Origin: Alcanivorax sp.
GTDB lineage: Bacteria; Pseudomonadota; Gammaproteobacteria; Pseudomonadales; Alcanivoracaceae
Length of the DNA: 64,000 bases
Direction of reading: 5' to 3'
Assembly (NCBI RefSeq): GCF_019431375.1
Contig: NZ_CP080267.1
Coordinates: 2,979,933 to 3,043,932, forward strand
The first letter of the stretch is position 1; the number at the start of each line of letters is the position of its first letter. A model generated the notes under the pieces. It saw nothing but the letters and a program-made list of their open reading frames with translations, was not told the DNA's origin and did no database searches. Both the position numbers and the translations under genes were made by a program. Shown piece after piece: positions 23,502-31,988 of the stretch.

Positions 23502-25487
23502 ATGAAGGGAACTTTACGGGTCGCCAGCCTGGCGGTAGCGGTGGCTATCGCAGGGTGTGGCGGCAGTGGCGGCAGCAGTGGCGGAGGAGGGGGCTCATCG
23601 GGGACCCCGCAGACCGGTACTGCCATGAAGGGCAGCGCCGTCAAGGGGCCGCTGGCCAATGCCGCTGTCACCTTGTATCAGCTGGATATCAATGCACCAG
23701 GTGGGGCGGGGGCTCAACTGGATACCGGTGGTACCAATAGTCGTGCTGCCTTTACCAATGTCAGTATTCCTGAGGGCACCACCGGTGAAATTCTGGTTGA
23801 AGTGCAGGCCGATGGGGATACCGTCGACCTGACTACGGGGCAGGCGCCGGTGATCACCCGTCTGTTGTCGGTGACCTCCGCGGAGGCGGTAGCGGCTGGG
23901 CAAACCAGTTACCCGACACCGTTGAGCACCCTGGTGGTGAACATGGCGCTGGCCAATGCGGACAACCCAGCCAATGGTTTTGCCGGTGATGGTAATGGCT
24001 CGGTAAGCGCGGATGAATGGGCGGCAGCGTTGACGCTTTCAAAGCGAAAGGTGCGCAGCCAGTTCGGCTTTGGCCTGTTGGATGACAGCGTGGATCTATT
24101 GTCTTCCCCGCCGCTGATTACCGGCGACCAGGATGACCAGGAGCAGGTAGTCAAGTTGCGGACCGCGGTGGAAGCCGTGGCGGCGCTGATGGCCGACATG
24201 GCGGAAACCGCCAAATCCGCCGATCCGAACAGCACGGAAACGGCGGATTCCATGTTTGCCGCCCTGTCTGAAGACCTCAATGACGGCCTGGTAGATGGAC
24301 AGAGTGATGGTGAAGCCATCCCGACTTTCGCCAACATTGCGGATGTGGCGGGGGAAGTCACCCAGGACCCTTCCACACTCACTATCCCCGGCTCTACCAG
24401 GACGGTGTCTGAAGTGGCAACGGTGGTGGCCGATGAAACCGCTGATACCGGCGTGGACGCGGATACCACTACCGCGGAGAACACCACCACGGTTATCGAG
24501 CCGGCAGAAACCGAAAGTGATATCGATCTGGATGGTACGCCGGATAGCAGTGATGCGGATATTGATGGCGATGGCCAGCTCAATGAGCAGGACAGCGCTC
24601 CCTATAATCCGGATCGCGACGATGATGGCGTTGTTGATGGTGATGATGCCTTTCCGGATGACCCTGCCGAAACCACCGACACCGATGCTGACGGTGTTGG
24701 CGATAACAGCGACGCCTTTCCCCAAGATCCCAACGAGACGGTAGATTCCGATGGGGATGGTGTTGGGGATAACGGCGATGCTTTCCCGCAAGACCCGTCC
24801 GAGTCGCTGGATAGCGATGAAGATGGCGTCGGTGATAATGCGGACGTGTTTCCGAATGATCCCACCGAAACCGTGGACAGTGATAACGATGGCGTTGGAG
24901 ACAATGGGGATGCCTTCCCGAATAACCCCTCCGAAACCACGGACACGGACGAAGACGGCGTTGGCGACAACAGCGATGCTTTCCCCGAAGACCCCACCGA
25001 GACCACGGATTCAGACAATGACGGTGTCGGGGATAACAGTGACGCCTTCCCCAACGACGGTACGGAAACTGCCGATAGCGATGAAGATGGCGTCGGTGAT
25101 AACAGCGATGCGTTCCCGGAAGATCCCGCTGAAAGCGTAGACAGCGATGGCGATGGCGTGGGTGACAATGGGGATGCCTTCCCCAACGACCCCTCCGAAA
25201 CCGCTGACAGTGATGGCGATGGGGTGGGGGACAATGCAGATGCTTTCCCCAACGATTCAACGGAAACCACTGACACGGATGGTGATGGTGTGGGGGATAA
25301 CGCAGATGCGTTCCCGGATGATGCTACCGAAAGTGTCGATGAGGATGGCGATGGTTTCGGTGCCAATACGGCGGACCCGGATGATGCGGATCCGTGTAAC
25401 CCGGACCCTGCTGCAAACGCTTGCAACAATGAAACCCCTGATGCTGTCTGGGACGAATTTAACTGGGATCAAGCCAACTGGCAGTGA
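23502..25487 (+). CDS. Lipoprotein with calcium-binding thrombospondin type 3 repeats
   Basis: A 661-residue predicted surface or periplasmic lipoprotein: lipobox IAGC (Cys ~20), then a Gly/Ser linker. Residues ~40-300 form a folded domain of unknown type (KGPLANAAVTLYQLD resembles carboxypeptidase-regulatory-like beta modules). From Asp371 there are 11 consecutive units of 21-22 residues with consensus D-x-D-x-D-G-V-G-D-N-x-D-A-F-P-x-D-P-x-E-(T/S), the thrombospondin type 3 calcium-binding pattern. A degenerate unit lies on each side, and a short acidic tail ends in NWDQANWQ. Repeats of this sort stabilise extended adhesins when Ca2+ is bound. The run of Asp makes the protein extremely acidic. 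An exported protein gene follows after 39 bases. Confidence 0.88.
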   Translation: MKGTLRVASLAVAVAIAGCGGSGGSSGGGGGSSGTPQTGTAMKGSAVKGPLANAAVTLYQLDINAPGGAGAQLDTGGTNSRAAFTNVSIPEGTTGEILVEVQADGDTVDLTTGQAPVITRLLSVTSAEAVAAGQTSYPTPLSTLVVNMALANADNPANGFAGDGNGSVSADEWAAALTLSKRKVRSQFGFGLLDDSVDLLSSPPLITGDQDDQEQVVKLRTAVEAVAALMADMAETAKSADPNSTETADSMFAALSEDLNDGLVDGQSDGEAIPTFANIADVAGEVTQDPSTLTIPGSTRTVSEVATVVADETADTGVDADTTTAENTTTVIEPAETESDIDLDGTPDSSDADIDGDGQLNEQDSAPYNPDRDDDGVVDGDDAFPDDPAETTDTDADGVGDNSDAFPQDPNETVDSDGDGVGDNGDAFPQDPSESLDSDEDGVGDNADVFPNDPTETVDSDNDGVGDNGDAFPNNPSETTDTDEDGVGDNSDAFPEDPTETTDSDNDGVGDNSDAFPNDGTETADSDEDGVGDNSDAFPEDPAESVDSDGDGVGDNGDAFPNDPSETADSDGDGVGDNADAFPNDSTETTDTDGDGVGDNADAFPDDATESVDEDGDGFGANTADPDDADPCNPDPAANACNNETPDAVWDEFNWDQANWQ

Positions 25488-25526
25488 GGCCGTTGGTTCA
25501 AGAAAAAACGTTGAGAGGAAATAGAC

Positions 25527-26231
25527 ATGAAAAAAATGATTCTGACAGGCCTCACCGCAGCAATGATGAGCGCCAGCGCGATGGCTTCCGAGGTTGTAGA
25601 AGGTACAGATACCACCGTCTTTTCTGCCAATTCGCCGGCCCTTGCCAGCGAAGTGAATGGGAATTTTGCCGCCCTGATTGCAGCGATCAATGACAACTCC
25701 CAAAGGCTGGATGCACTCGAAGGTGCTGCACCCACTGACTTGTCGAGCATTGTGAGTGGTTCCACCTATCTGGTGGTGTTCTCCGGTAATCTCTCAGAGA
25801 ACTACGCAGATGCTGGTTCCTCCTACAAGAGCACGTCGCTGGAGCACTTTGGAGGCAGCTCCCTGATTACCTTCAACGCCGATGGCACCTTGCAGGAGGT
25901 CATCAATGAAGGGGCTCGCTTCATGAATCTGGAAAAAGAGCAGAACTGTGATGAGTTCGGGGAAAACTGTGAGCACTTCACGGAAACCAATGAGTCAATC
26001 GACGAAGCCAATGGTCCGGGTGGTAGCTGGTCTGTCAGCGGCCAGGAGTTAACCGTGCTCTGGCCCGGCGATGCTCCCGGTGATGAGGAAACGTTCACCC
26101 TGAGTGCCGATGGTGACACCATGATTCTCGGTGGGTATGCCAACTATACCGGCTCGGATACGTTCGGCTCCATCGATGAGCTGGAGACCTTTATCGCCGT
26201 GGGTGTGAAGGTGCCAACCCCGGCACTTTGA
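25527..26231 (+). CDS. Exported protein of unknown function downstream of the type 3 repeat lipoprotein
   Basis: A 234-residue protein with a signal peptide ending near Ala20 (MMSASAMAS). Residues ~30-65 (VFSANSPALASEVNGNFAAL followed by INDNSQRLDALE) form a short helical, likely coiled-coil segment common in exported bacterial proteins. The rest is acidic and beta-rich with two cysteines (NCDEFGENC) that may form a disulfide. It is 39 bases after the type 3 repeat gene and ends before a strong terminator, so the two probably form a two-gene operon. No enzymatic motif is seen. Confidence 0.75.
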   Translation: MKKMILTGLTAAMMSASAMASEVVEGTDTTVFSANSPALASEVNGNFAALIAAINDNSQRLDALEGAAPTDLSSIVSGSTYLVVFSGNLSENYADAGSSYKSTSLEHFGGSSLITFNADGTLQEVINEGARFMNLEKEQNCDEFGENCEHFTETNESIDEANGPGGSWSVSGQELTVLWPGDAPGDEETFTLSADGDTMILGGYANYTGSDTFGSIDELETFIAVGVKVPTPAL

Positions 26232-26251
26232 TCTTTCACCCTGGCATCACA

Positions 26252-26285
26252 GCGCTCCCGGACATCCAGTCCGGGAGCGCTTTTT
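26252..26285 (+). terminator. Strong intrinsic terminator
   Basis: GCGCTCCCGGAC and GTCCGGGAGCGC (12-bp perfect stem, 5-base loop) followed by TTTTT, 20 bases after the exported protein gene and just before the convergent dNTPase gene. Confidence 0.93.
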
Positions 26286-26296
26286 CACGATCGCTT

Positions 26297-27649
26297 TCAA
26301 TAGCGTGTTTCCGCCATCCCTGAAAACTGCTTGGCCAGATAGGTGGCATAGTTGTCTGTCATGCCGGCAAGAAAATCCAGTGCCCGCATGATGCACTGAT
26401 AGATCCTTTCCTGTTCTGGCAGTGTCGCCAGATTCTCCGGAAAACTGTGTCGACCGATCAGGTCGATGATCCGTTCATGGCGATAGTTCCTGGCGCTATC
26501 GCAGGCATGGGACACTGCCGCTTCAATGAGCCCGTCCAGTAGCGCGCCCATCACTTCGAAGGCGCCGATTTCCAGCTCGATCTTCCTGGGATGTTCAAAG
26601 ACTTTCGAGCGCGCCAGTTGCTTGGCATTTTCCACCACGTCGCGCACTGCTGGTTCGCAGTGACTGATCAGATCCCCTTCCATTTTTCCGTCCAGAAGGT
26701 TGTCGTGGTTGGCCACGAAGGCTTCCACTCCGGCTTCGATAAACCGTTCGATGATCTTGCCGCGCAGTAGTGCGGCCTTGCGGCCGTCACGCAGGTCGGA
26801 GTGGATCAGGTCACGCACTTCGGGGGTATCCGGCAGTGCCGGTTGCAGCAGGGCATAGACCTCGTCCCAGTGCAGCAGGTCCATTTCCAGGCCGTCTTCC
26901 AGATCGATGATGGCATAGCAGAAGTCGTCGGCGGCCTCCATCAGATAGGCCAGTGGATGGCGGCAGAAACGGCCCGGAGAAATCTCCTGCAGGCCGGTGG
27001 CAGCCGCTACCTCGCGAAAGGCATCCGCTTCCGAGACAAAGGCGCTGTACTTGCCCGGTTTGCTGCTGGCGGCGCCGGCATCGTCGGACAGCCAGGGATA
27101 TTTCAGAAAGGTGGCCAGGGTGGCGTAGGTGAGGCGCATGCCGCCGTCATACTGGTGGTACTCGCTCTTGGTGATAATGCGAAAGCCCTGGGCATTACCT
27201 TCGAAAAAGGTCAGATCGCTTTGCTGGTGGGCGGGCAACATATCCAGAAACCGCTGGCCGCGCTCCTGAAACCAGGCACGGATGGCGCGTTCACCGGTGT
27301 GGCCAAACGGCGGATTGCCGATATCGTGGCCCAGGCAGGCGGACTGGACGATGTCGCCAAAGTCGGTGGCGCTGACCGTGTCCGGCAACAGCTGCCGCTG
27401 TTGCAGCCGTTCACCCACGCGGATGCCCAGGGTGCGCCCCACGCAGGACACCTCCAGAGAGTGGGTCAGCCGGTTATGGACATGATCGTTGGTGGCCAGG
27501 GGATGCACCTGGGTCTTGCGCGCCAGGCGCCGGAAGGCGCCGGAGAAGATGATCTTGTCGTGGTCGCGCAGGAAGGCGGTACGTCCGCTTTCATCCTTGG
27601 CGCTGCGTCCGCCCAGCCGGGCCTTGTTGAGTAACTGGTGCCAGTCCAT
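26297..27649 (-). CDS. Deoxyguanosinetriphosphate triphosphohydrolase-like protein
   Basis: A 450-residue HD-domain dNTPase. N-terminal FSGAFRRLARKTQVHPL is followed by the HD-domain metal-binding motif HNRLTHSLEV near residues 58-67 and CLGHDIGNPPFGHTGERA near 105-122 with the second His-Asp. The C-terminal half (~220-440) is helical, as in Dgt/SAMHD1-like enzymes. The reaction is dNTP to deoxynucleoside plus triphosphate. The start at 27649 (MDWHQLLNKARLG) has AGGCGGA upstream and matches the usual N-terminus of dGTPase-like family proteins; a longer in-frame reading adds a non-conserved extension. It is divergent from the DJ-1/PfpI gene. Confidence 0.88.
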   Translation of the reverse strand: MDWHQLLNKARLGGRSAKDESGRTAFLRDHDKIIFSGAFRRLARKTQVHPLATNDHVHNRLTHSLEVSCVGRTLGIRVGERLQQRQLLPDTVSATDFGDIVQSACLGHDIGNPPFGHTGERAIRAWFQERGQRFLDMLPAHQQSDLTFFEGNAQGFRIITKSEYHQYDGGMRLTYATLATFLKYPWLSDDAGAASSKPGKYSAFVSEADAFREVAAATGLQEISPGRFCRHPLAYLMEAADDFCYAIIDLEDGLEMDLLHWDEVYALLQPALPDTPEVRDLIHSDLRDGRKAALLRGKIIERFIEAGVEAFVANHDNLLDGKMEGDLISHCEPAVRDVVENAKQLARSKVFEHPRKIELEIGAFEVMGALLDGLIEAAVSHACDSARNYRHERIIDLIGRHSFPENLATLPEQERIYQCIMRALDFLAGMTDNYATYLAKQFSGMAETRY

Positions 27650-27786
27650 ACAAAAAAAATCCGCCTGCGGGCTTGATGAAAAACGCCGTCGCACCCAACG
27701 TGAGAAGAACCAATCACAGCATGTTGCCATGGGCCGTGCTGGGATGAACAGAACAGGAACGCAGTTGAACACGAACGGGAGGCGTA

Positions 27787-28461
27787 ATGAATCTTGATAA
27801 ACCCCTGCTGATGCTGGTTACCAGTGCAGCGCAAATGGGCCAGGGTCAACAGACCGGCCTGTGGCTGGAAGAGTTCGCGGTGCCCTGGATGCTGTTCCGT
27901 GAGAAGAATATTCCGGTGGTGGTGGCCAGTCCCCGCGGTGGCAAGATCCCGGTGGACCCCAATTCCGTGCCGGATGATGAGCAGAAGGCCCAATGGTCCG
28001 AGGCCATTGCGGCCCTGCAGGATACCCGCCCGCTGGAGAAAATCTGGGAAGACGGTTTCGCCGGGGTGTTTGTGCCCGGTGGTCATGGCGCCATGTTCGA
28101 CATGCCCGACCACCCACTGGTGGCGGCGGTGATGGAGCGCACCTGGGTCCAGGGAGGCCTGCTCGGCGCTGTCTGCCATGGTCCGGCGGCTCTGGTCGGT
28201 TTGCGCGATGAGAACGGCGCGCCGCTGGTGCAGAACCGCACCCTGACCTGCTTTACCAATGAGGAAGAGCGGGAAGTGGGGCTGGATGAGGTGATGCCCT
28301 TCCTGCTCGCCACGCGTTTGGAAGAGCTGGGTGCCAAGCTGGATCTGGCGGACAAGTTTGTCAGCCATGCGGTGACGGATGGGCGCCTGATTACCGGGCA
28401 GAACCCGCAATCCAGCCAGGCCGTGGCCGACGCCATGGTCGAGGCGCTGTACCGGGAATAG
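27787..28461 (+). CDS. DJ-1/PfpI family protein (type 1 glutamine amidotransferase-like)
   Basis: A 224-residue protein of the DJ-1/ThiJ/PfpI superfamily, closest in layout to the Hsp31-like class. The nucleophile elbow AVCHGPAAL places Cys130 at the reactive position, with a conserved acidic residue in TGLWLEEFAVP (~23-33) and GGHGAMFD near 98-105. Relatives act as glyoxalase III, deglycase or stress chaperones; which of these applies here cannot be told from sequence. GGGAGG precedes the ATG. A glutathione peroxidase gene follows after ~70 bases, consistent with a carbonyl or oxidative stress setting. Confidence 0.85.
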   Translation: MNLDKPLLMLVTSAAQMGQGQQTGLWLEEFAVPWMLFREKNIPVVVASPRGGKIPVDPNSVPDDEQKAQWSEAIAALQDTRPLEKIWEDGFAGVFVPGGHGAMFDMPDHPLVAAVMERTWVQGGLLGAVCHGPAALVGLRDENGAPLVQNRTLTCFTNEEEREVGLDEVMPFLLATRLEELGAKLDLADKFVSHAVTDGRLITGQNPQSSQAVADAMVEALYRE

Positions 28462-28532
28462 CCGAGACAGGTTGGCTGCGATAAGGTTACGACACCGCGC
28501 CTTTGGGCGTTTGCTTGGTTACGGGAGAGATA

Positions 28533-29009
28533 ATGGGGATTTACGATTACACCGCCACCACCCTCAGTGGTGAAGACAAGAACCTGGCCGACTTCAAGGG
28601 CAAGGTGCTGCTGATTGTGAACACTGCCAGCAAGTGCGGCTTCACGCCCCAGTACAAGGGCCTGGAAGCGCTTTATGAAGACCTGCAGGAAAAGGGCCTG
28701 GAGATTCTCGGCTTCCCCTGCAACCAGTTCGGCAAGCAGGAGCCCGGCGCGGCAGACGAGATTGGCGCCTTCTGCGAGAAGAACTACGGGGTCAGCTTCA
28801 CCATGTTCGACAAGATCGACGTGAACGGTGACAACACCCATCCGCTGTACGCGTACCTGAAAAACGAGGCTACTGGTGTGCTGGGCAGCAAGGCGATCAA
28901 ATGGAACTTCACCAAGTTCCTGGTCAACCGGGATGGCAAGGTCATCAAGCGCTACGCGCCCACCGACAAGCCGGAAGCGATCCGCAAGGATATCGAAGCC
29001 CTGCTGTGA
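28533..29009 (+). CDS. Glutathione peroxidase family protein
   Basis: A 158-residue thiol peroxidase. The peroxidatic Cys35 lies in NTASKCGFTPQ (selenocysteine in some relatives, cysteine here). Further active-site blocks are FPCNQFGKQEPG near 66-77 and KWNFTKFLVNRDG near 125-137. The small size and absence of a signal peptide fit the cytoplasmic BtuE-type enzymes, which often use thioredoxin rather than glutathione. The start at 28533 has GGGAGAGA upstream. The stop is followed after six bases by a heptamer hairpin shared with the convergent YeeE/YedE gene. Confidence 0.9.
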   Translation: MGIYDYTATTLSGEDKNLADFKGKVLLIVNTASKCGFTPQYKGLEALYEDLQEKGLEILGFPCNQFGKQEPGAADEIGAFCEKNYGVSFTMFDKIDVNGDNTHPLYAYLKNEATGVLGSKAIKWNFTKFLVNRDGKVIKRYAPTDKPEAIRKDIEALL

Positions 29010-29015
29010 AAAGAC

Positions 29016-29171
29016 GAGCTGCAAGCTACAAGCTTCAAGCTGCAACGCGGTAAAGGTCGGGATATGCGGCAAACTTGCAGCCCGCGATTTTAGGATCGGG
29101 CGCGGGCATGGCCTTTCAGAACTTGAGGGCCATTGGCGCGCCTTGTAGCTTGAGGCTTGTAGCTTGTAGCT
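29016..29171. repeat. Heptamer-armed hairpin element (GCTNCAA type)
   Basis: The left arm at 29016-29045 is GCTGCAA, GCTACAA, GCTTCAA, GCTGCAA followed by CGCG. The right arm at 29142-29171 is CTTGTAG, CTTGAGG, CTTGTAG, CTTGTAG preceded by GCGCGC. It fills the gap between convergent gpx and yeeE/yedE-type genes and touches both 3' ends. The partial element at 1-91 uses the same alphabet. Confidence 0.85.
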
Positions 29172-29175
29172 GCTT

Positions 29176-29601
29176 TTACACGCCCTTGCGCTTTTCCAGC
29201 CATTCAAAGGCGGCCATGCCCGCTACCATGGCGGCGACGAAAATCACCGCCTTGAGGCTGCCGGTGCCCAGTGCCACCAGCGCCGGGCCCGGACAAAAGC
29301 CCGCCAGTCCCCAGCCCACCCCGAAGCCCAGGGAGCCCAGTACCAGGCGTCGGTCCAGTTTGCGGTTGCCGGGAATCTGAATGGGGTCACCACTCCAGGC
29401 CAGACTGCGACCCCGGGTCAGGGCAAAGCCCACCGATGCCACCGCGATGGCGCCTACCATCACTAGCGCCAGTGACGGGTCCCAGTCGCCGGCCAGATCC
29501 AGAAAGGCCAGTACCTTGGCCGGGTTGGCCATGCCGGCCAGCAACAAACCGACCCCAAAAACCAAGCCGACGATAAAGGCACTCAAAAGCGAGCGGTTCA
29601 T
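29176..29601 (-). CDS. YeeE/YedE family membrane protein, small half
   Basis: A 141-residue membrane protein (about four helices) of the YeeE/YedE (DUF6691-type) family. Its conserved motif GVGWGLAGFCPGPALVALGTG near residues 98-118 carries the family cysteine. In YeeE a line of conserved cysteines conducts thiosulfate into the cell. The start at 29601 overlaps the stop of the upstream half-size homologue by four bases, so the two are translationally coupled and probably form one transporter. The last codon abuts a heptamer hairpin. Likely substrate is a sulfur species, supported by the persulfide-sensor-like repressor gene upstream. Confidence 0.85.
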   Translation of the reverse strand: MNRSLLSAFIVGLVFGVGLLLAGMANPAKVLAFLDLAGDWDPSLALVMVGAIAVASVGFALTRGRSLAWSGDPIQIPGNRKLDRRLVLGSLGFGVGWGLAGFCPGPALVALGTGSLKAVIFVAAMVAGMAAFEWLEKRKGV

Positions 29602-30038
29602 ACTGCACCTCCCAGTAGATGGCGAACCACAAAGACGGTGACAAAACCGCTGCCCATGAATGCCAGGGTAGCGACCAGCGAGCGTGGCGACAGCCGCGAG
29701 ATGCCGCACACGCCGTGACCGCTGGTGCAGCCGGCGCCGTAGCGGGTGCTGATGCCGACAACCAGCCCGGCCACAATCAGCAGGGGCCAGTCCGCGGCGA
29801 TGATCAGCGGCGGCAGGGTGGTGGCCAGTCCCCATACCAGCGGGGCGGCAACCATGCCCAGCACAAAGGCCAGTCGCCAGCCCCGGTCACCGGGGGAGGG
29901 GCGCAGCAGCCCGCCGACGATGCCGCTGATGCCGGCAATGCGGCCGTTGGCGTGAATAAAGAGAGCGGCGGCAAGCCCAATCAGGGCGCCACCGGCCAGG
30001 GCCGACCAGGGGGTAAAGGCATTCCAGTCGATGGTCAT
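29598..30038 (-). CDS. YeeE/YedE family membrane protein, partner half
   Basis: A 146-residue membrane protein with about four helices, the N-terminal-type half of a split YeeE/YedE pair. Motifs are ALFIHANGRIAGISGIVGG (~26-44) and the cysteine-bearing GISTRYGAGCTSGHGVCGIS (~98-117), typical of sulfur-compound channels. The start at 30038 overlaps the stop of the ArsR-type regulator (ATGA). The three-gene order regulator, half 1, half 2 resembles the PmpA/PmpB-type units found with BigR-like repressors. Confidence 0.85.
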   Translation of the reverse strand: MTIDWNAFTPWSALAGGALIGLAAALFIHANGRIAGISGIVGGLLRPSPGDRGWRLAFVLGMVAAPLVWGLATTLPPLIIAADWPLLIVAGLVVGISTRYGAGCTSGHGVCGISRLSPRSLVATLAFMGSGFVTVFVVRHLLGGAV

Positions 30039-30346
30039 TGGGGCTCTCCACAAAAAAGGGTGTACAAGGTTTCCAGCACGGCCAAAGCCTTGGGGTCAGC
30101 AATGGAATAGTGCATCAGCTTGCCGTCCCGGCGGCTGGCCACCAGCCCCTCCCGGCGCAGCACGCCGAGCTGCTGGGATAGAGAGGGTTGGTAAACGCCA
30201 ACCAACTCCTCCAGCTCGCTGACGCTGCGCTCGCCGTTGGTGAGCTGGCAGAGCAGCAGCAGCCGGTCCGGGTGCGACAGCGCCTTGAGTAGCTGACTGG
30301 CTTCAGTGGCGTTGTCGCGCAGGGCATCCATATCCAGGGTTTGCAT
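30035..30346 (-). CDS. ArsR-family repressor, BigR/YgaV-like persulfide sensor candidate
   Basis: A 103-residue winged-helix protein: SHPDRLLLLCQLTNGERSVS then ELEELVGVYQPSLSQQLGVLRREGLV as the recognition helix and KLMHYSIADP as the wing. Two cysteines, Cys33 and Cys99, are separated by 66 positions, as in BigR (Cys42/Cys108), where persulfide bridges them and releases DNA. No metal-binding CxC motif of ArsR/SmtB type is present. It heads a coupled operon with the two YeeE/YedE halves. An AT-rich inverted repeat lies just upstream, probably its own operator. The persulfide-sensing role is inferred from the cysteine spacing and neighbours. Confidence 0.83.
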   Translation of the reverse strand: MQTLDMDALRDNATEASQLLKALSHPDRLLLLCQLTNGERSVSELEELVGVYQPSLSQQLGVLRREGLVASRRDGKLMHYSIADPKALAVLETLYTLFCGEPQ

Positions 30347-30360
30347 GGCTCTTCCATAAA

Positions 30361-30381
30361 ATATATTTAAATAAAATATAT
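30361..30381. promoter_or_regulatory. AT-rich inverted repeat, probable ArsR/BigR-type operator
   Basis: ATATATTT (30361-30368) and AAATATAT (30374-30381) flank a 5-base centre, 15 bases before the regulator's ATG in an otherwise GC-rich region. BigR-type repressors bind AT-rich palindromes over their own promoters. Confidence 0.6.
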
Positions 30382-30505
30382 AATGATTAAGTGGGGTTTT
30401 GCAAGGGCGTGAATGCGTCACCGGTATCTCGCCGCTGAACCCTCCGTTGGGATCTGGTGGGACTTTCCGTGCTGGCTTTCCGACGGGAGCCCGGCCCGCA
30501 AGGGG

Positions 30506-31165
30506 TTATACCGGCAGCACACCGTAGTAGACGGCGAAGAAGTGGCAGATGCTGCCACCCATCACGAACAGGTGCCAGATAGCATGGTTAAAGGGAATGA
30601 AACGGTCCGCCAGGTAAAAGATAACACCAGCGGTGTAAGTGATGCCGCCGGCCAGGATCAGCCAGAAGCCCACCGCGTTCAATTTGGTGGTCAGTTCCCC
30701 GGAGGCAAACAGGATCAGCCAGCCCATGGCCAGGTAAATGCCCACCCGCATCAGTTTGAAACGGTGCCCGTACATGGCCTTCAGGCCAATGCCGATGAGC
30801 GCCAGTGTCCAGATCACGGCAAACAGGATCCAGCCAGTCTGGCCGCGCAGATTCACCAGCAGGAAGGGCGTGTAGGTGCCGGCGATCAACCCATAGATGG
30901 CGCAGTGATCGAGCATCTTGAACACCGCACGCCATTTCGGGTTGCGCAGGCTGTGGTACAGGGCACTGGCACTGTAGAGCAGAATCAGGCTGGCACCGAA
31001 AATACTGAAGCCGACTATTTTCCAGGGATCGCCCTGCAGGCTGGCGGCAACGATCAGTATCACGGTGCCGGCGACACTCAACGCTGCGCCGATGCCGTGC
31101 GTCAAGCCATTCAACCATTCTTCCAGAATAGAGTAATCCGTTTCCGGCTGTGGGGTTGCGGACAT
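30506..31165 (-). CDS. Hemolysin III / PAQR family membrane protein
   Basis: A seven-helix integral membrane protein (219 residues from the chosen start) of the HlyIII/PAQR family. Family signatures are LNGLTHGIGAALSVAGTVIL (~15-34), ALYHSLRNPKWRAVFKMLDH followed by CAIYGLIAGTYTPF (~65-100), and the C-terminal NHAIWHLFVMGGSICHFFAV with the conserved HxxxH metal-site histidines. The start is uncertain: MSATP at 31165 has AGAAG upstream, and two further in-frame ATGs exist up to 31255. PAQR proteins are hydrolase-like lipid-modifying or sensing proteins; bacterial function is poorly defined despite the name. It is divergent from dps. Confidence 0.87.
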   Translation of the reverse strand: MSATPQPETDYSILEEWLNGLTHGIGAALSVAGTVILIVAASLQGDPWKIVGFSIFGASLILLYSASALYHSLRNPKWRAVFKMLDHCAIYGLIAGTYTPFLLVNLRGQTGWILFAVIWTLALIGIGLKAMYGHRFKLMRVGIYLAMGWLILFASGELTTKLNAVGFWLILAGGITYTAGVIFYLADRFIPFNHAIWHLFVMGGSICHFFAVYYGVLPV

Positions 31166-31426
31166 TGACGGCATCTTCTTTCCGGTGAGAGGAGACTGCA
31201 TCATGCCGAGCGTCTGCGGCGCCTGTAAAGCGCCAATTCGGACAGATATGAACATCAGTGTTTTCTATCGATGTAATGAAATCAATTTTCTGTCGATGGA
31301 TCGGGTGTGACGTTATGTTGATCCTGACGCATGGCGCAACAGGGTTGAAGTTCCTGTTCACAAGGCCATGTAAAGGAACAGCGGGAACAAGTTTTTCGCC
31401 ACATTTGAACAGCAAGGAGCCACGCA

Positions 31427-31873
31427 ATGATTGAGCACAACAAGCAGGTTGCCGAGCAGTTGAGCAAGTTACTGGCCGAGAGCTATACCCTCTACCTGAA
31501 AACCCACAAGTACCACTGGAACGTGACCGGCCCCATGTTTCACAGCCTGCACCTTTTGTTCGAGCAGCAGTACACCGATCTGGCTCTGGCAGTGGACACC
31601 ATTGCCGAGCGCATCCGTGCACTGGGCTGGAAAGCGCCGGGCAGCTATGCGGAATTTTCCAAGTTGTCCATGGTGAGGGATGCGGTGGGCGATCCGTCCG
31701 CCAGTGACATGATTCGGGAGCTGACCGAGGACCACCGCACCGTGGCCGAGCAGGCCAACCGGGTGCTGAAGCTGGCCGGTGAGCACGAGGATGAAGGGTC
31801 CTCCACGGTGGCCAGTGATCGCATCGAGATTCACGAGAAAGCCGCCTGGATGCTGTCCGCCCATCTGGATTGA
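31427..31873 (+). CDS. dps: Dps-family ferritin-like DNA-protection protein
   Basis: A 148-residue protein of the Dps/miniferritin family: SYTLYLKTHKYHWNVTGPMF (~20-39) with the ferroxidase His, then HLLFEQQYTDLALAVDTIAERIRALG (~42-67) with the Asp/Glu ligands. It is expected to assemble a dodecamer that oxidises Fe2+ with H2O2 and protects DNA. It lacks a long Lys-rich N-terminal tail, so direct DNA binding is less certain. AAGGAG precedes the ATG. A peroxiredoxin-glutaredoxin fusion gene follows downstream, fitting a peroxide-stress pair. Confidence 0.9.
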   Translation: MIEHNKQVAEQLSKLLAESYTLYLKTHKYHWNVTGPMFHSLHLLFEQQYTDLALAVDTIAERIRALGWKAPGSYAEFSKLSMVRDAVGDPSASDMIRELTEDHRTVAEQANRVLKLAGEHEDEGSSTVASDRIEIHEKAAWMLSAHLD

Positions 31874-31920
31874 TAGGTAGGATCAATCAGAAGGATAGAA
31901 GTAATCCGTTTTTAGTATGG

Positions 31921-31935
31921 ATAGAGGGTGGCTAT
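31921..31935 (+). promoter_or_regulatory. Possible OxyR half-site upstream of the peroxiredoxin gene
   Basis: ATAG-N7-CTAT at 31921-31935 matches one half of the OxyR motif ATAG-N7-CTAT-N7-ATAG-N7-CTAT. The second half is not well conserved, so this is tentative. Confidence 0.35.
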
Positions 31936-31988
31936 CATTGGTTTCAAATCAAATGAAGCACCCTCTAAATTGCACCAGGAGTCTAAGC

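Noticed and set aside
24612..25340. Regular ~66-bp periodicity suggesting a DNA repeat array
   Set aside because: The period is explained by 22-residue protein repeats with diverged codons in one long reading frame.
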